DNA of 64,000 nucleotides, taken from Azospirillum sp. TSH58 (lineage in GTDB: Bacteria; Pseudomonadota; Alphaproteobacteria; Azospirillales; Azospirillaceae). Below, piece after piece: positions 29,526 to 39,156 of the stretch. Position numbers and translations under genes: made by a program. The notes below the pieces were generated by a model that was not told the origin of the DNA, ran no database searches, and worked only from the letters and a program-made list of their open reading frames with translations. Position 1 is the first letter of the stretch; the number at the start of each line of letters is the position of its first letter. Where the stretch lies: contig NZ_CP022364.1 in the NCBI RefSeq assembly GCF_003119115.1, forward strand, positions 458,501 through 522,500, given 5' to 3'.

Positions 29526-29585
29526 GGTATCGCCCTCTTCCTTCCGAACAGATCCAAGCGGATCGGGTTGATCCAAACAACTCAT

Positions 29586-29626
29586 AAAAAAGGCAGCCGG
29601 GCCATAGGTCATAAGGCCCGGCTGCC
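29586..29626 (-). terminator. Intrinsic terminator or attenuator between rpsB and tsf
   Basis: On the minus strand a perfect 12-bp stem (GGCAGCCGGGCC and its complement, plus-strand arms 29592-29603 and 29615-29626) with an 11-base loop is followed by six T residues (plus A-run 29586-29591). It lies 15 bases after the rpsB stop. It should end most rpsB transcripts and allow partial read-through to tsf. Confidence 0.85.
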
Positions 29627-29640
29627 CCGCATCACCGGGA

Positions 29641-30435
29641 TCAGGCCTGGGCTTGCTCAGCCGGCGCGGCCTCTTCCGCTTCGGCTTCCGGCAGCTGCTC
29701 GGCCGGAGCCTCCTCGCTGGAGCCGACGTCGATGCCGGCGGCGCTCATCTCGGCCTGCAGGCCGTCGAGCACGGCGCCGTTCACCAGCTCGCAGTACAGG
29801 TCGATGGCGCGCAGCGCGTCGTCGTTGCCCGGGATCGGGAAGGCCACGCCGTCCGGATCGGAGTTGCTGTCGATCACCGCGATGACCGGGATGCCCAGCT
29901 TGTTGGCTTCCTTGACCGCGATCGACTCCTTGTTGGTGTCGATGATGAAGAGGACGTCCGGCAGGCCGCCCATCTCCTTGATGCCGCCCAGCGCGCGCTC
30001 CAGCTTGTCGCGCTCGCGGGTCAGCTCGAGGATTTCGCGCTTGGTCAGGCCCGAGGTGTCGCCGCCCAGACGCTCTTCCATCTCGCGCAGGCGCTTGATC
30101 GACTGGGAGATGGTCTTCCAGTTGGTCAGCATGCCGCCGAGCCAGCGGTGGTTGACGTAGTACTGGCCGCACTTCGACGCGGCCTCGGCCACCTTCTCCT
30201 GGGCCTGGCGCTTGGTGCCGACGAACAGGACGCGGCCGCCGCCGGCGACGACGTCACGGACGGCCTGCAGGGCGCGGTGCAGCGCCGGGACCGTCTGCTC
30301 CAGGTCGATGATGTGCACGCCGTTGCGCACGCCGAAGATGTACGGACCCATCTTCGGGTTCCAGCGGCGGGTGTGGTGACCGAAGTGGACGCCGGCTTCG
30401 AGCAGCTGGCGCATGGTGAAAGACGGAATAGCCAT
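29641..30435 (-). CDS. rpsB: 30S ribosomal protein S2
   Basis: S2 binds the 30S subunit. The 264-residue protein has [24 protein letters not shown], the R1 region [26 protein letters not shown] and [12 protein letters not shown] with [13 protein letters not shown]. An acidic, Ala/Glu-rich C-terminal tail (about residues 238-264) is common in alphaproteobacterial S2. The ATG at 30435 fits the family; upstream codons in frame are not used. The start region is embedded in an RNA palindrome (30438-30453). Confidence 0.97.
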   Translation of the reverse strand: MAIPSFTMRQLLEAGVHFGHHTRRWNPKMGPYIFGVRNGVHIIDLEQTVPALHRALQAVRDVVAGGGRVLFVGTKRQAQEKVAEAASKCGQYYVNHRWLGGMLTNWKTISQSIKRLREMEERLGGDTSGLTKREILELTRERDKLERALGGIKEMGGLPDVLFIIDTNKESIAVKEANKLGIPVIAVIDSNSDPDGVAFPIPGNDDALRAIDLYCELVNGAVLDGLQAEMSAAGIDVGSSEEAPAEQLPEAEAEEAAPAEQAQA

Positions 30436-30437
30436 TT

Positions 30438-30453
30438 GGAAAAGTCCTTTTCC
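30438..30453 (-). promoter_or_regulatory. Palindrome covering the rpsB ribosome-binding site
   Basis: GGAAAAG and CTTTTCC (7-bp arms) flank two bases, and the sequence contains the AAGGA ribosome-binding site two to ten bases before the rpsB ATG. Pairing in the mRNA, or between two mRNAs, could hide the site. Whether this regulates S2 synthesis is inference. Confidence 0.35.
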
Positions 30454-30557
30454 GGTTGCTCCGCCGCGGGCACTGTCCGTTTGACAGGACACCGGATCGG
30501 GCCATCGGGGTAAAGCCGAGGGACCGCCAGCCCGCGTGAGGTTTTGACGACGGCGCT

Positions 30558-30586
30558 TACATAGCCCGCCGCAACCGCTTTGGCAA
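30558..30586 (-). promoter_or_regulatory. Candidate rpsB promoter
   Basis: On the minus strand TTGCCA (30586-30581), a 17-base spacer and TATGTA (30563-30558) form a weak sigma70-like promoter 123 bases before rpsB. The -35 is part of a TTGGCAA/TTGCCAA inverted repeat (30580-30600), which lies in the gap to dnaE and may also form a hairpin. Confidence 0.35.
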
Positions 30587-30657
30587 CACCGGTTTGCCAA
30601 TTGGTTGGGGCCAATTGCGGAGCTGCGCGCCCCGCTTCGTCATGGCAAGCGCGGTCT

Positions 30658-33600
30658 CTACAGTTCCACCACCTCGACCACCCCCGGCACCGCCTTCAGG
30701 GCGGCGCGGCTCTGGTTGGTGATGTTGAAGGAGCCGGGGAGCTGGATCTCCACTTCCTTCAGCGGGTCGATCTCGACCAGCAGGTGGATCTTGCCCTTGC
30801 CGCGGGCCAGCCGCTCCAGCATGCCGCGGATGCTCTCCACCGGCGCGTTGTCGCGCACCACCACCTTCAGCCCGTCCGAGACCTGGGCGACGGCGTCCTC
30901 CAGCGGCTTCACCTCCTGGCAGGTCAGGCGGATGTCCTCGCCGTTCATCTGGACGTCCACGGTCATCAGCACCGGGCGCCCGGCCTCCAGCAGGTCGCGG
31001 TTGGTCGCCAGCACCTCGGAGAAGACCGTCACCTCATAGCCGCCGCTGGAGTCGGACAGTTCCACGAAGGCGAAGCGGTTGCCCGACTTCGCGGTCTTCT
31101 CCTTGCGGCTGACCACGATGCCGGCGACGCTGCGCCGGGTCGAGCCGCCGCCGGTCACCGCCGCGGCGAGGTCCGCCGACCGCACCACCCTCATGCGGGC
31201 CAGCGGCCCGGCGAAGGCGTCCAGCGGGTGGGCCGACAGGTAGAAGCCGATGGCGCCGAACTCGTGCTTCAGCTTCTCCAGCGGCTCCCACTCCTTCACC
31301 TTGGGCAGGTCCGGCTCCTTCAGCCCGCCGCCCGCGCCGCCGAACAGGTTGCCGATGCCGCTGTCGCGCTCCGCCGCCTCGGCCTGGGCGTAGCGGATCA
31401 GCGTCTCCAGCGCCGCGTGCACCTGAGCGCGGTTCGGGTTGATGCCGTCGAAGGCGCCGGCGCAGGTCAGGTTTTCGAGCTGGCGCTTGTTGATGGTCTT
31501 CAGGTCGAGGCGGCGGGCGAAGTCGAACAGGCTCTTGTAAGGGCCGTTCTTGCGCCGCTCCTCCACCACCGCCTTCATGGCGGGCAGGCCGACGCCCTTC
31601 ACCGCGGCCAGCGCGTAGCGCACCGCCTTGCCGCCGTCGGGCAGCGCCTCCACCCCGAAGATGCTGTCGGACCTGTTGATGTCCGGAGTCAGCAGCTTGA
31701 TCTTCAGCCGCACCAGCTCCTGCCGGAAGACGTTCAGCTTGTCGGTGTTGCCGAGGTCGAGCGTCATCGACGCCGCCATGAACTCCACCGGGTGGTTCGC
31801 CTTCAGATAGGCGGTGTGGTAGGCGACCAGGGCGTAGGCGGCGGCGTGGCTCTTGTTGAAGCCGTAGCCGGCGAACTTGGCCACCTGATCGAAGATCATG
31901 CTGGCCTGATCGGGGTCCACGCCCTTGTCCTTGGCGCCGACGACGAACTTGTCGCGCTCCTTGTCCATCTCCTCCTTGATCTTCTTGCCCATGGCGCGGC
32001 GCAGAAGATCGGCGCCGCCCAGCGAATAGCCGGACAGCACCTGGGCGATCTGCATGACCTGCTCCTGGTAGATCATGATCCCGAAGGTCTCCTTCAGGAT
32101 CGGCTCCAGGGCCGGATTCATGTAGTCGGGCAGTTCCTCCCCGTTCTTCACCTTGATGTATTTGGGGATGTTGTCCATCGGGCCCGGACGGTAGAGCGAC
32201 ACCAGCGCGATGATGTCCTCCAGCCGGTTCGGCTTCAGCCGGCGCAGCACGTCGCGCATGCCCGAGCTTTCCAGCTGGAACACGCCGGTCGATTCGGCGC
32301 GCCCCAGAATCTCATAGCTTCGGGGATCGTCCAGCGTGACGGTGGTCAGGTCCGGCTTTTCCGGGATCAGGTCCACCGCCGTCTTCAGCACGGTCAGCGT
32401 CTTCAGGCCGAGGAAGTCAAACTTCACCAGCCCGGCCTGCTCGACGAACTTCATGTTGAACTGGGTGACCGGCATGTCCGACCGCGGATCGCGGTACAGC
32501 GGCACCAGATCGTGCAGCGGCCGGTCGCCGATCACCACGCCCGCCGCGTGGGTCGAGGCGTGGCGGTACAGCCCCTCCAGCTTCAGCGCGATGTTGACGA
32601 GGCGCGCCACCGTCTCGTCGCCGTCGCGGGCCTGGCGCAGCATCTCCTCGCTGTCCAGCGCCTGCTGGAGCGTCACCGGGTTGGCCGGGTTGTTCGGCAC
32701 CAGCTTGCAGATCTTGTCCACCTGCCCGTAGGGCATCTGGAGCACGCGCCCGACGTCGCGCAGCACGGCGCGGGCCTGCAGCTTACCGAAGGTGATGATC
32801 TGGGCGACGCGGTCGTAGCCGTACTTGTCCTGGACGTAGCGGATCACCTCTTCGCGGCGGTCCTGGCAGAAGTCCACGTCGAAGTCGGGCATCGACACGC
32901 GTTCGGGATTCAGGAAGCGCTCGAACAGCAGGCCGAAGCGCAGCGGGTCCAGATCGGTGATGGTCAGCGCCCAGGCGACGACCGAGCCGGCGCCCGACCC
33001 GCGGCCTGGCCCCACCGGGATGTCGTGCGACTTGGCCCACTTGATGAAGTCCGACACAATCAGGAAGTAGCCGGGGAACTTCATCGACACGATGACGTCC
33101 AGCTCGAACTCCAGCCGCTCGAAATAGGTCTTGCGGGTCTCTTCGCGCTGCTCCGGCGTCATGTCCGGGGTGTAGACGACGCTGTTCAGCCGCATCTCCA
33201 GCCCCTCGCGGGACTGGGCGCGCAGTTCCTCCCCCTCGTCGCGGCCGCCCTCGCAGGGGAAGGGCGGCAGGATGGGCTTGATCGGCTTCAGCAGGAAGGA
33301 GCAGCGCCGGGCGATGGCGACCGTGTTGTCCACCGCCTCCGGCAGGTCCTTGAACAGCTCCCGCATCTCCTCGGCCGACTTGAAGCGGTGGTCGGGGGTG
33401 AGGCGGCGGCGCTCGGTCTGGCTGATGTAGGCGCCCTCGGCGATGCAGAGCAGCGCGTCGTGCGCCTCGTACATGTCCTCGGTCGCGAAATAGCAGTCGT
33501 TGGTGGCGACCAGCGGCAGGTCGTGAGCGTAGGCGAGGTCGATCAACGCCGGCTCGATGGCGTCCTCGATCACCGCGAAATGGTCGCGGTGGCGCTGAAG

Positions 33601-34140
33601 CTCGACGTAGAGCCGCCCGGGGAACAGCCGCTTCAGCCGCTCCAGCACGTCGAGCGCCAGATCCTTCTGCCCCTCGCCCAACAGCCGCCCGACCGAGCCG
33701 GCGGGACCGCCGGTCAGCGCGATCAGCCCGGCGGAATGGCCCTCCAGCGCGTCCAGCGGGATCTGCGGCCCGGCCATCGGGTCCGATTCCAGGAAGGCCC
33801 TGGAGACCAGCTTCATCAGGTTCCGGTAACCCTCGTCGGTCTGGCAGAGCAGCACGAGCTGGTCGGGGACCGACGCCGCCTTGCCCGGCAGGCCCGGCTT
33901 GCCGTTGGCCGGACCGACTCGGGTGATGCCCAGAACCGTGCCGATGATCGGCTGCACGCCCGAATCCGCGGCGGCCAGCGCGAACTCCAGCGCGCCGAAC
34001 AGGTTGCCGGTGTCGGTCACGGCGACCGCCGGCATGTCCTTCTTCTGGCAGAGCTTGACCAGCTCCTTCACCTTGATGGCGCCCTCGGACAGGGAATAGG
34101 CGGAGTGGACGCGCAGATGGATGAAGTCGGCGTGAGGCAT
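30658..34140 (-). CDS. dnaE: DNA polymerase III subunit alpha
   Basis: DnaE is the replicative polymerase. The 1160-residue product has the PHP domain at the start (FIHLRVHSAYSLSEGAI, VAVTDTGNLFGALEF), the catalytic palm with PGRGSGAGSVVAWAL and ERVSMPDFDVDFCQD (catalytic aspartates), the fingers and helix-hairpin-helix region, an OB-fold segment (RRSVAGIVVSRKEKTAKSGNRFAFVELSD) and a short C-terminal region. The length fits DnaE1, not the error-prone DnaE2. The ATG at 34140 begins the family start PHADFIHLRVHSAYS. Confidence 0.97.
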   Translation of the reverse strand: MPHADFIHLRVHSAYSLSEGAIKVKELVKLCQKKDMPAVAVTDTGNLFGALEFALAAADSGVQPIIGTVLGITRVGPANGKPGLPGKAASVPDQLVLLCQTDEGYRNLMKLVSRAFLESDPMAGPQIPLDALEGHSAGLIALTGGPAGSVGRLLGEGQKDLALDVLERLKRLFPGRLYVELQRHRDHFAVIEDAIEPALIDLAYAHDLPLVATNDCYFATEDMYEAHDALLCIAEGAYISQTERRRLTPDHRFKSAEEMRELFKDLPEAVDNTVAIARRCSFLLKPIKPILPPFPCEGGRDEGEELRAQSREGLEMRLNSVVYTPDMTPEQREETRKTYFERLEFELDVIVSMKFPGYFLIVSDFIKWAKSHDIPVGPGRGSGAGSVVAWALTITDLDPLRFGLLFERFLNPERVSMPDFDVDFCQDRREEVIRYVQDKYGYDRVAQIITFGKLQARAVLRDVGRVLQMPYGQVDKICKLVPNNPANPVTLQQALDSEEMLRQARDGDETVARLVNIALKLEGLYRHASTHAAGVVIGDRPLHDLVPLYRDPRSDMPVTQFNMKFVEQAGLVKFDFLGLKTLTVLKTAVDLIPEKPDLTTVTLDDPRSYEILGRAESTGVFQLESSGMRDVLRRLKPNRLEDIIALVSLYRPGPMDNIPKYIKVKNGEELPDYMNPALEPILKETFGIMIYQEQVMQIAQVLSGYSLGGADLLRRAMGKKIKEEMDKERDKFVVGAKDKGVDPDQASMIFDQVAKFAGYGFNKSHAAAYALVAYHTAYLKANHPVEFMAASMTLDLGNTDKLNVFRQELVRLKIKLLTPDINRSDSIFGVEALPDGGKAVRYALAAVKGVGLPAMKAVVEERRKNGPYKSLFDFARRLDLKTINKRQLENLTCAGAFDGINPNRAQVHAALETLIRYAQAEAAERDSGIGNLFGGAGGGLKEPDLPKVKEWEPLEKLKHEFGAIGFYLSAHPLDAFAGPLARMRVVRSADLAAAVTGGGSTRRSVAGIVVSRKEKTAKSGNRFAFVELSDSSGGYEVTVFSEVLATNRDLLEAGRPVLMTVDVQMNGEDIRLTCQEVKPLEDAVAQVSDGLKVVVRDNAPVESIRGMLERLARGKGKIHLLVEIDPLKEVEIQLPGSFNITNQSRAALKAVPGVVEVVEL

Positions 34141-34329
34141 GGCGGAGACGGGCACCGGTTCCAGCGGAGGGGGACGTTACCCCTAGTCGTCGCGCATCCC
34201 GTCCCGCACTGCAAGGGACCAAGCGCGGGCCCGGCCATGCGGCGATGCGCCGGCCCGACCAAGGGTAAGGGAAGATTCCCCGATCGTGGGTGTTCGTGCT
34301 ATCGAAAGAGGCAGAGCCACGATCCGAGA

Positions 34330-34932
34330 ATGACCCGTTCCATGCGCCGAATCCGCTCCAGCGCCGTCCTGGCGGTGCTGGCGGCCACGCTCCTCACGGC
34401 TTGCCAGACCACCGGCGCCCCCGCACCGTCCGCGGAGCAGACCCACCGGCCGCCGCCGCCCGAAACGACGCCCTCCTCTCCCCTGTCCGACGCGCCGGGG
34501 CGCGTCGTCGCGCAGAACAAGGGCTGGGTCGTGCGGGCCCATCCGGCGACCAAGACCGGCTCGGCCTATTGCTACGCCACGCGGACCGACGATTCCTCAC
34601 CCCTCTCCTTCCGGGCGACGGCGAAGGGGGCGGCCATGCTGGTCAACGCCGACCAGCACGCCCAGGCCAAGGGCGCGGAAAGCCGCCTGACCGCCATCTT
34701 CCCCGACGGCGAGACCATGGCGCTGGAGGCCAGCCCCCTTCCCGACGGCGGCGTGGTGGTGCCGGTCGAGCTGCCGAAATACGAGGATCTGTTCGAACCC
34801 TTCATGCGGTCGCGCGCGGTGACCCTGCAACGGGACGGCGGCGGGACGGACATCGGCGACGTCAATCTGGGCGGCTCCTCCTGGGCTCTGGCCGCCCTGG
34901 ACGAGTGCCGCATCCTGCACACGGACAAGTAA
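34330..34932 (+). CDS. Hypothetical lipoprotein
   Basis: The 200-residue product has a basic start, a hydrophobic segment and the lipobox LLTAC, so Cys25 would be lipidated; an ATG four codons in (34342) gives the same lipobox. A Pro/Thr-rich linker (about residues 28-55) leads to a globular domain of about 145 residues with GSAYCYATRTD and a late cysteine in DECRILHTDK, which could form a disulfide. I do not recognise a named family; the layout recalls invasion-associated-locus-B-like proteins (short Tyr-Cys motif after GWVVR, FMRSRAVTL near the end), but that is only a suggestion. It is divergent from dnaE. Confidence 0.75.
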   Translation: MTRSMRRIRSSAVLAVLAATLLTACQTTGAPAPSAEQTHRPPPPETTPSSPLSDAPGRVVAQNKGWVVRAHPATKTGSAYCYATRTDDSSPLSFRATAKGAAMLVNADQHAQAKGAESRLTAIFPDGETMALEASPLPDGGVVVPVELPKYEDLFEPFMRSRAVTLQRDGGGTDIGDVNLGGSSWALAALDECRILHTDK

Positions 34933-35016
34933 GCGGATCCGTGGGGGTCTGACCCGCGATGGGCGCATCGGGCACCGCGTTGACCGACGGGGCGTGCGCC
35001 TCTAGCCTCCCTTTCC

Positions 35017-35904
35017 ATGCGCACCGCTCACATTGGCCTTGCCGTCGCCGTCGCGGCGATCTGGGGCTTCAACTTCGTCGCCATCAAGGTCGGACTCGCG
35101 GATTTTCCGCCGATCCTGTTCTGCGCCCTGCGTTTCGCGCTGGCGGCGCTGCCGCTTGTGGTGCTGGGGGTTCGCGGCGGTCCGCCGGTGCCCTGGCGCT
35201 TCATCCTGGGCATCGGGATGGTGCTGGGGGTGGTGAAGTTCTCGCTGCTGTTCGTCGGGATGGACATCGGTATGCCGGCCGGGCTGTCGTCTCTGGTGTT
35301 GCAGTCGCAGGCCTTCTTCACCGCCCTGTTCGCCGCGCTGGTGCTGGGGGAGCGGCCCGGGCCGAAGCAGGTGCTGGGCATGGCCGTGGCCTTCGCCGGG
35401 ATCGGCCTGATCGCGACGGAGATGCCGGCGGGCGCCTCGCTGCTCGGGCTTGCACTGGTCATGGCCGCCGCCGCGGCCTGGGGCGTGTCGAACCTGCTGA
35501 TGAAGCAGGCCAAGGCGCCGGACCTGTTCCGCATGATGCTGTGGGTCAGCGTGGTGCCGCCGATCCCGCTGCTGCTGCTGTCTCTGGGGATGGAGGGGCC
35601 GGACCGGGCGTGGCAGGCCCTGACCCATCTGACTCCGCTGGGCGTCGGGGCGGTGGCCTACATCGCCTTCGGGGCGACGCTGTTCGGCTTCGCCGCCTGG
35701 GGCTTCCTGCTGCGGCATTATCCGGCGAGCCTGGTGGCGCCCTTCTCGCTGCTGGTGCCGATCTTCGGCATAAGTTCCAGCGCGCTGTTCCTGGGCGAGA
35801 GCTTCACGCCGCTGAAGATGGCCGGCGCGCTTCTCGTCCTCGCCGGGCTGGCGGTGGCCGTGCTGAAGCTGCCCTCCGCACGGCCCGCCACCCGCCGGCT
35901 CTGA
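35017..35904 (+). CDS. EamA-family transporter (drug/metabolite transporter superfamily)
   Basis: The 295-residue protein has ten predicted membrane helices in two EamA repeats (about residues 5-130 and 145-285). The opening WGFNFVAIKVGLADFPPILFCALRF is close to that of E. coli EamA, which exports O-acetylserine and cysteine, and the second repeat begins LVMAAAAAWGVSNLLMKQA. An amino-acid-metabolite exporter is therefore likely, but substrate is not shown. It is convergent with the downstream hydrolase gene, 15 bases apart. Confidence 0.9.
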   Translation: MRTAHIGLAVAVAAIWGFNFVAIKVGLADFPPILFCALRFALAALPLVVLGVRGGPPVPWRFILGIGMVLGVVKFSLLFVGMDIGMPAGLSSLVLQSQAFFTALFAALVLGERPGPKQVLGMAVAFAGIGLIATEMPAGASLLGLALVMAAAAAWGVSNLLMKQAKAPDLFRMMLWVSVVPPIPLLLLSLGMEGPDRAWQALTHLTPLGVGAVAYIAFGATLFGFAAWGFLLRHYPASLVAPFSLLVPIFGISSSALFLGESFTPLKMAGALLVLAGLAVAVLKLPSARPATRRL

Positions 35905-35919
35905 GTTGGGCCTGAGGGG

Positions 35920-36777
35920 TCAGGTCAGGTTCTTCTTCAGGAACTCCACGGACCGCCCCCAGGCGAGGTCCGCCGCTTCCTTGTTGTAGCGCTCCGCCGA
36001 CGTGTCGTTGTGGAAGGCGTGGTTCACGTTCTCATACATGAAGAGTTCGTAGGACTTGCCGCCCTTCTTCAGGGCCTCCTCATAGGCCGGGACCTTGGCG
36101 TTCACGTTGTTGTCCAGCCCGGCGTAATGGAGCTGGAGCGGCGCCTTGATCGTGGTGACCAGCGCCGGGTCGGGCGACGGACCGTAGAAGACGACGCCCG
36201 CCTTGAGATCCGGCGCCTTGATGGCCAGCCGGTTGATCATGCCGCCGCCCCAGCAGAAGCCGATGGCTCCCACCTTGGCGTTGGAGTAGCGGTAGGCCAT
36301 GAGGTCGCTCATCGACGCGATCAGGTTGTTCACCGTCTTGTCGGGGTCGAGCTGGCCGATCATCTCGCGGGCACGGTCGGGGTCCTGGGGGGTGCCGCCG
36401 AGCGGGGACAGCAGGTCCGGAGCCATGGCGACGAAGCCGGCCACCGCCAGCCGCCGCGTCACGTCCTCAATGTAAGGGTTCAGCCCACGGTTCTCATGGA
36501 CCACCACCACCGACGGCGCCTGCTCGGCCAGCTTCGGGCGGGCCCGGTAAGCCTGAACGTCGCCGGTCGCGCCCTGGAAGGTGACGCGGTCCGTGGCGAT
36601 TCGGCTGTCGTCCTCCGGGACCTCGGCGGCCAGGGCGTAGTTCGGCTCGATCTGGGAGAGGATCGCCGGAATGGCCGCCGCGCTGCCCGCCAGCACCGCC
36701 AGCCGCTCCAGGAAGACGCGGCGCGGCAGCGGCCGGTGGGTGTACTCGTCGTACAGGTCGATGATCTTCTGATCCAT
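35920..36777 (-). CDS. Dienelactone hydrolase family protein with Tat-like signal
   Basis: From the ATG at 36777 (GGAGGGACCGGAG ribosome-binding region) the protein has 285 residues. The alpha/beta hydrolase domain (about 60-285) has the dienelactone hydrolase catalytic Cys175 in GAIGFCWGGG, Asp222 in YAGLDNNV and His253 in NVNHAFHN, with Glu95 in VVHENRGLN. The N-terminal RRVFLERLAVLAGSAAAIPA (Arg19, Arg20) is a twin-arginine-type signal, so export folded to the periplasm is likely. The natural substrate is unknown; many such proteins are general carboxylesterases. Confidence 0.88.
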   Translation of the reverse strand: MDQKIIDLYDEYTHRPLPRRVFLERLAVLAGSAAAIPAILSQIEPNYALAAEVPEDDSRIATDRVTFQGATGDVQAYRARPKLAEQAPSVVVVHENRGLNPYIEDVTRRLAVAGFVAMAPDLLSPLGGTPQDPDRAREMIGQLDPDKTVNNLIASMSDLMAYRYSNAKVGAIGFCWGGGMINRLAIKAPDLKAGVVFYGPSPDPALVTTIKAPLQLHYAGLDNNVNAKVPAYEEALKKGGKSYELFMYENVNHAFHNDTSAERYNKEAADLAWGRSVEFLKKNLT

Positions 36778-36904
36778 GGACTCCGGTCCCTCCTTGTTGA
36801 GTTGCGCGAAGTCTGCCCCAGGACGCACCGATCACCAATCCGCCGAACGGCGATGCCACTCTTACGCGGTTTGGCCGAGCACGCGGCCGCGCCGGGAAAT
36901 CCGA

Positions 36905-37594
36905 TCAAACCCTCGCGTGTTCCACGAGGACACCGTCGCTCATTTCCAGCACCCGGTCCATGCGGTTGGCAAGCTCCAGGTTGTGGGTGGCGATCAGCGC
37001 GCCGACACGCGCCTGCCGGACGATCGAGGTCAGCATGGCGAAGACCCCCTCCGCCGTGTGCGGGTCGAGGTTGCCCGTCGGCTCGTCGGCGATCAGCAGG
37101 CCCGGCCCGTTGGCCAGCGCGCGGGCGATGGCGACCCGCTGCTGCTCGCCGCCCGAGAGGCGGGCCGGACGGTGCCCGGCGCGCGGCTCCAGCCCGACCA
37201 TGCGCAGCAGTTCCAGGGCGCGCTCGCGGGCGGTGCGCTTCGGCACGCCGTTGATCATCTGCGGCAGCACGATGTTCTCCAGGGCGGAGAATTCCGGCAG
37301 CAGGTGATGGAACTGGTACACGAAGCCGACCGAGCGGCGGCGCACCTCGGTCCGCTTGCCGTCGTCCAGGGCGGACACGTCGGTCCCGGCGATCCGCACG
37401 GTGCCGGCCGTCGGCCGTTCCAGCAGGCCGGCGATGTGCAGCAGGGTCGATTTGCCGGCGCCCGACGGGCCGACCAGCGCGACCAGTTCGCCGGCATGGA
37501 CGGTCAGCTCCGCCCCGCGCAGCACCTGAAGCTCCGTTCCCGCCTGCTCGAAGGTGCGGACGATACCCGACAGTTCCAGCATCGGCTCACTCAT
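36905..37594 (-). CDS. lolD: Lipoprotein-releasing ABC transporter, ATP-binding subunit
   Basis: LolD powers release of outer-membrane lipoproteins from the inner membrane. The 229-residue ATPase has Walker [14 protein letters not shown]-loop [18 protein letters not shown], signature [15 protein letters not shown], Walker [13 protein letters not shown] and the H-loop [13 protein letters not shown] Q-loop wording is characteristic of LolD over other MacB-like ATPases. It overlaps lolC by eight bases. Confidence 0.95.
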   Translation of the reverse strand: MSEPMLELSGIVRTFEQAGTELQVLRGAELTVHAGELVALVGPSGAGKSTLLHIAGLLERPTAGTVRIAGTDVSALDDGKRTEVRRRSVGFVYQFHHLLPEFSALENIVLPQMINGVPKRTARERALELLRMVGLEPRAGHRPARLSGGEQQRVAIARALANGPGLLIADEPTGNLDPHTAEGVFAMLTSIVRQARVGALIATHNLELANRMDRVLEMSDGVLVEHARV

Positions 37595-38834
37595 AGCGCA
37601 GGGCCTCCACCGGATCGAGACGGGCCGCCCGCCAGGACGGGTAGACGGTGGCGGCGAAGGACAGGCCCAGCGCCATCAGGGTGACCTGGACCACCTCCGA
37701 CCAGTCGATCTTCGCCGGCAATTGCGACAGGAAGTAAATCTCGGCGTTGAACAGGTTGGTGCCGGTCAGCGCCTGGATGCCCTGCCGGATCGTTTCGATG
37801 TTCAGCGCGAAGGACACGCCCAGGGCCACGCCCAGCAGCGTCCCCGCCACGCCCACCGAGGCGCCGGACAGGAAGAAGATGCGCATGATCATGCCGCGGG
37901 TCGCGCCCATGGTGCGCAGGATGGCGATGTCCCGCCCCTTGTCCTTCACCAGCATGATCAGGCTGGAGATGATGTTGAAGGCCGCCACCGTGATGATCAG
38001 CGACAGGATCAGGAACATCACGTTGCGCTCGACTTGGAGCGCCGTGAAGAAGCTGGCGTTCGACTGCTGCCAGTCGACCACGCGCCCCACCCCGGCCACC
38101 GCCGACTGGATGGCGTCGCGCGCCGCGCGGATCTGCGTCGGGTCGCTGACGAAGACCTCCAGCGAGGTCACCGCCTCGCCGGTGCGGAAGAAGGCCTGCG
38201 CCTCCGGCAGGGGCAGGAAGATGAAGCTGTTGTCGTATTCGAACATGCCGACGTCGAACACGGCGCCGATGGTGAAGCTGCGCATCCGCGGCACGGTGCC
38301 GAAGGCGGTGACGTTGCCCTGCGGCGCGATCAGGGTGAGCTGGTCGCCGACCGCCAGCCCCAGCCGCTGCGCCATGCGGATGCCGATGGCGATGTTGTCG
38401 TCGCCGAAGGCCTCCGCGGTGCCGCGCACGATGTTGCGCGACAGCGTCGGGCGCACCCGGAAATCCTCCGGCCGCACGCCGCGCACCACCGCGCCGGAGG
38501 CGACGCCGCGCACCGACACCAGCGCCTGCCCTTCGACCGTCGGCGTCACCCCGACCACGCCGGGCACGCCCTGGAGCCGCTGCACCAGCGGGTCGTAGTC
38601 GGGCAGCGGCCCGCCGCGGCTGCTGTAGACGTTGAGATGGCCGTTCAGGCCGAGCACGCGGCCCAGAAGCTCCGCCCGGAAGCCATTCATCACCGACATC
38701 ACGATGATCAGCGTCGCCACGCCGAGCGCGATGCCCAGCAGCGAGAAGCCCGCGATGACCGAAATGAACCCTTCCTGGCGGCGCGCCCGCAGATAGCGCA
38801 TCGCGACCATGCGTTCGAAGGCGGAGAAGATCAT
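37587..38834 (-). CDS. lolC: Lipoprotein-releasing ABC transporter, permease subunit (LolC/LolE/LolF type)
   Basis: The 415-residue permease has an N-terminal helix ([31 protein letters not shown]), a large periplasmic domain (about 45-260) and three C-terminal helices ending in [18 protein letters not shown], the typical LolC/E end. The start ATG at 38834 ([18 protein letters not shown]) is the family start. Only one permease gene is present next to lolD, so it probably works as a homodimer like LolF rather than as a LolCE pair. Confidence 0.95.
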   Translation of the reverse strand: MIFSAFERMVAMRYLRARRQEGFISVIAGFSLLGIALGVATLIIVMSVMNGFRAELLGRVLGLNGHLNVYSSRGGPLPDYDPLVQRLQGVPGVVGVTPTVEGQALVSVRGVASGAVVRGVRPEDFRVRPTLSRNIVRGTAEAFGDDNIAIGIRMAQRLGLAVGDQLTLIAPQGNVTAFGTVPRMRSFTIGAVFDVGMFEYDNSFIFLPLPEAQAFFRTGEAVTSLEVFVSDPTQIRAARDAIQSAVAGVGRVVDWQQSNASFFTALQVERNVMFLILSLIITVAAFNIISSLIMLVKDKGRDIAILRTMGATRGMIMRIFFLSGASVGVAGTLLGVALGVSFALNIETIRQGIQALTGTNLFNAEIYFLSQLPAKIDWSEVVQVTLMALGLSFAATVYPSWRAARLDPVEALRYE

Positions 38835-38982
38835 GCGGCTCCCGATGAGCGAAGGGCGGGCGATGGAGGCCCGGCAAAAGCAAAGGCGGCGGACCGAAAC
38901 CAGTCCGCCGCCCCGCAACATAAGTGCTTAACCGTGGCAGGAAAAGGGCGACCTTCCAAGGCGCCCGCTCCCCTTCCTAAAT

Positions 38983-39100
38983 CCCCTCTCCCCTCCGGGG
39001 AGAGGGTTAGGGTGAGGGGGTTGTGCGTGTCGGTACGCTCGGCCAAAGTGCAACCCCCTCACCGGCCCTCCGGGCCACCCTCTCCCCAGAGGGGAGAGGG
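38983..39100. repeat. Pair of inverted REP-like palindromic elements
   Basis: In the 322-base gap between lolC and proS there are two palindromes with identical arms: CCCTCTCCCC/GGGGAGAGGG at 38984-39006 (loop TCC) and at 39078-39100 (loop AGA). They face each other: GGGTGAGGGGGTTG (39010-39023) is the inverse of CAACCCCCTCACC (39051-39063), and a smaller stem GGCCC-TCC-GGGCC lies at 39064-39076. This is the form of repetitive extragenic palindromes common in many GC-rich proteobacteria. It may act as a transcript end or stabiliser between proS and lolC. The rest of the gap (38835-38982 and 39101-39156) shows nothing else. Confidence 0.8.
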
Positions 39101-39156
39101 CTAAATGGCAAGACGCCGAACTTTGATTACAACGCCTACTCCCCCGCCCCACGGTG

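Noticed and set aside
30436..30600. 55-residue extension of ribosomal protein S2
   Set aside because: S2 proteins begin at the [15 protein letters not shown] region and the ribosome-binding site lies just before the ATG at 30435.
30580..34932. A 4.3-kb plus-strand open frame opposite dnaE
   Set aside because: It is antisense to a clear dnaE gene, has the low-complexity His/Arg/Val/Asp composition of a high-GC shadow frame, and only its last 603 bases (from 34330) form a real gene.
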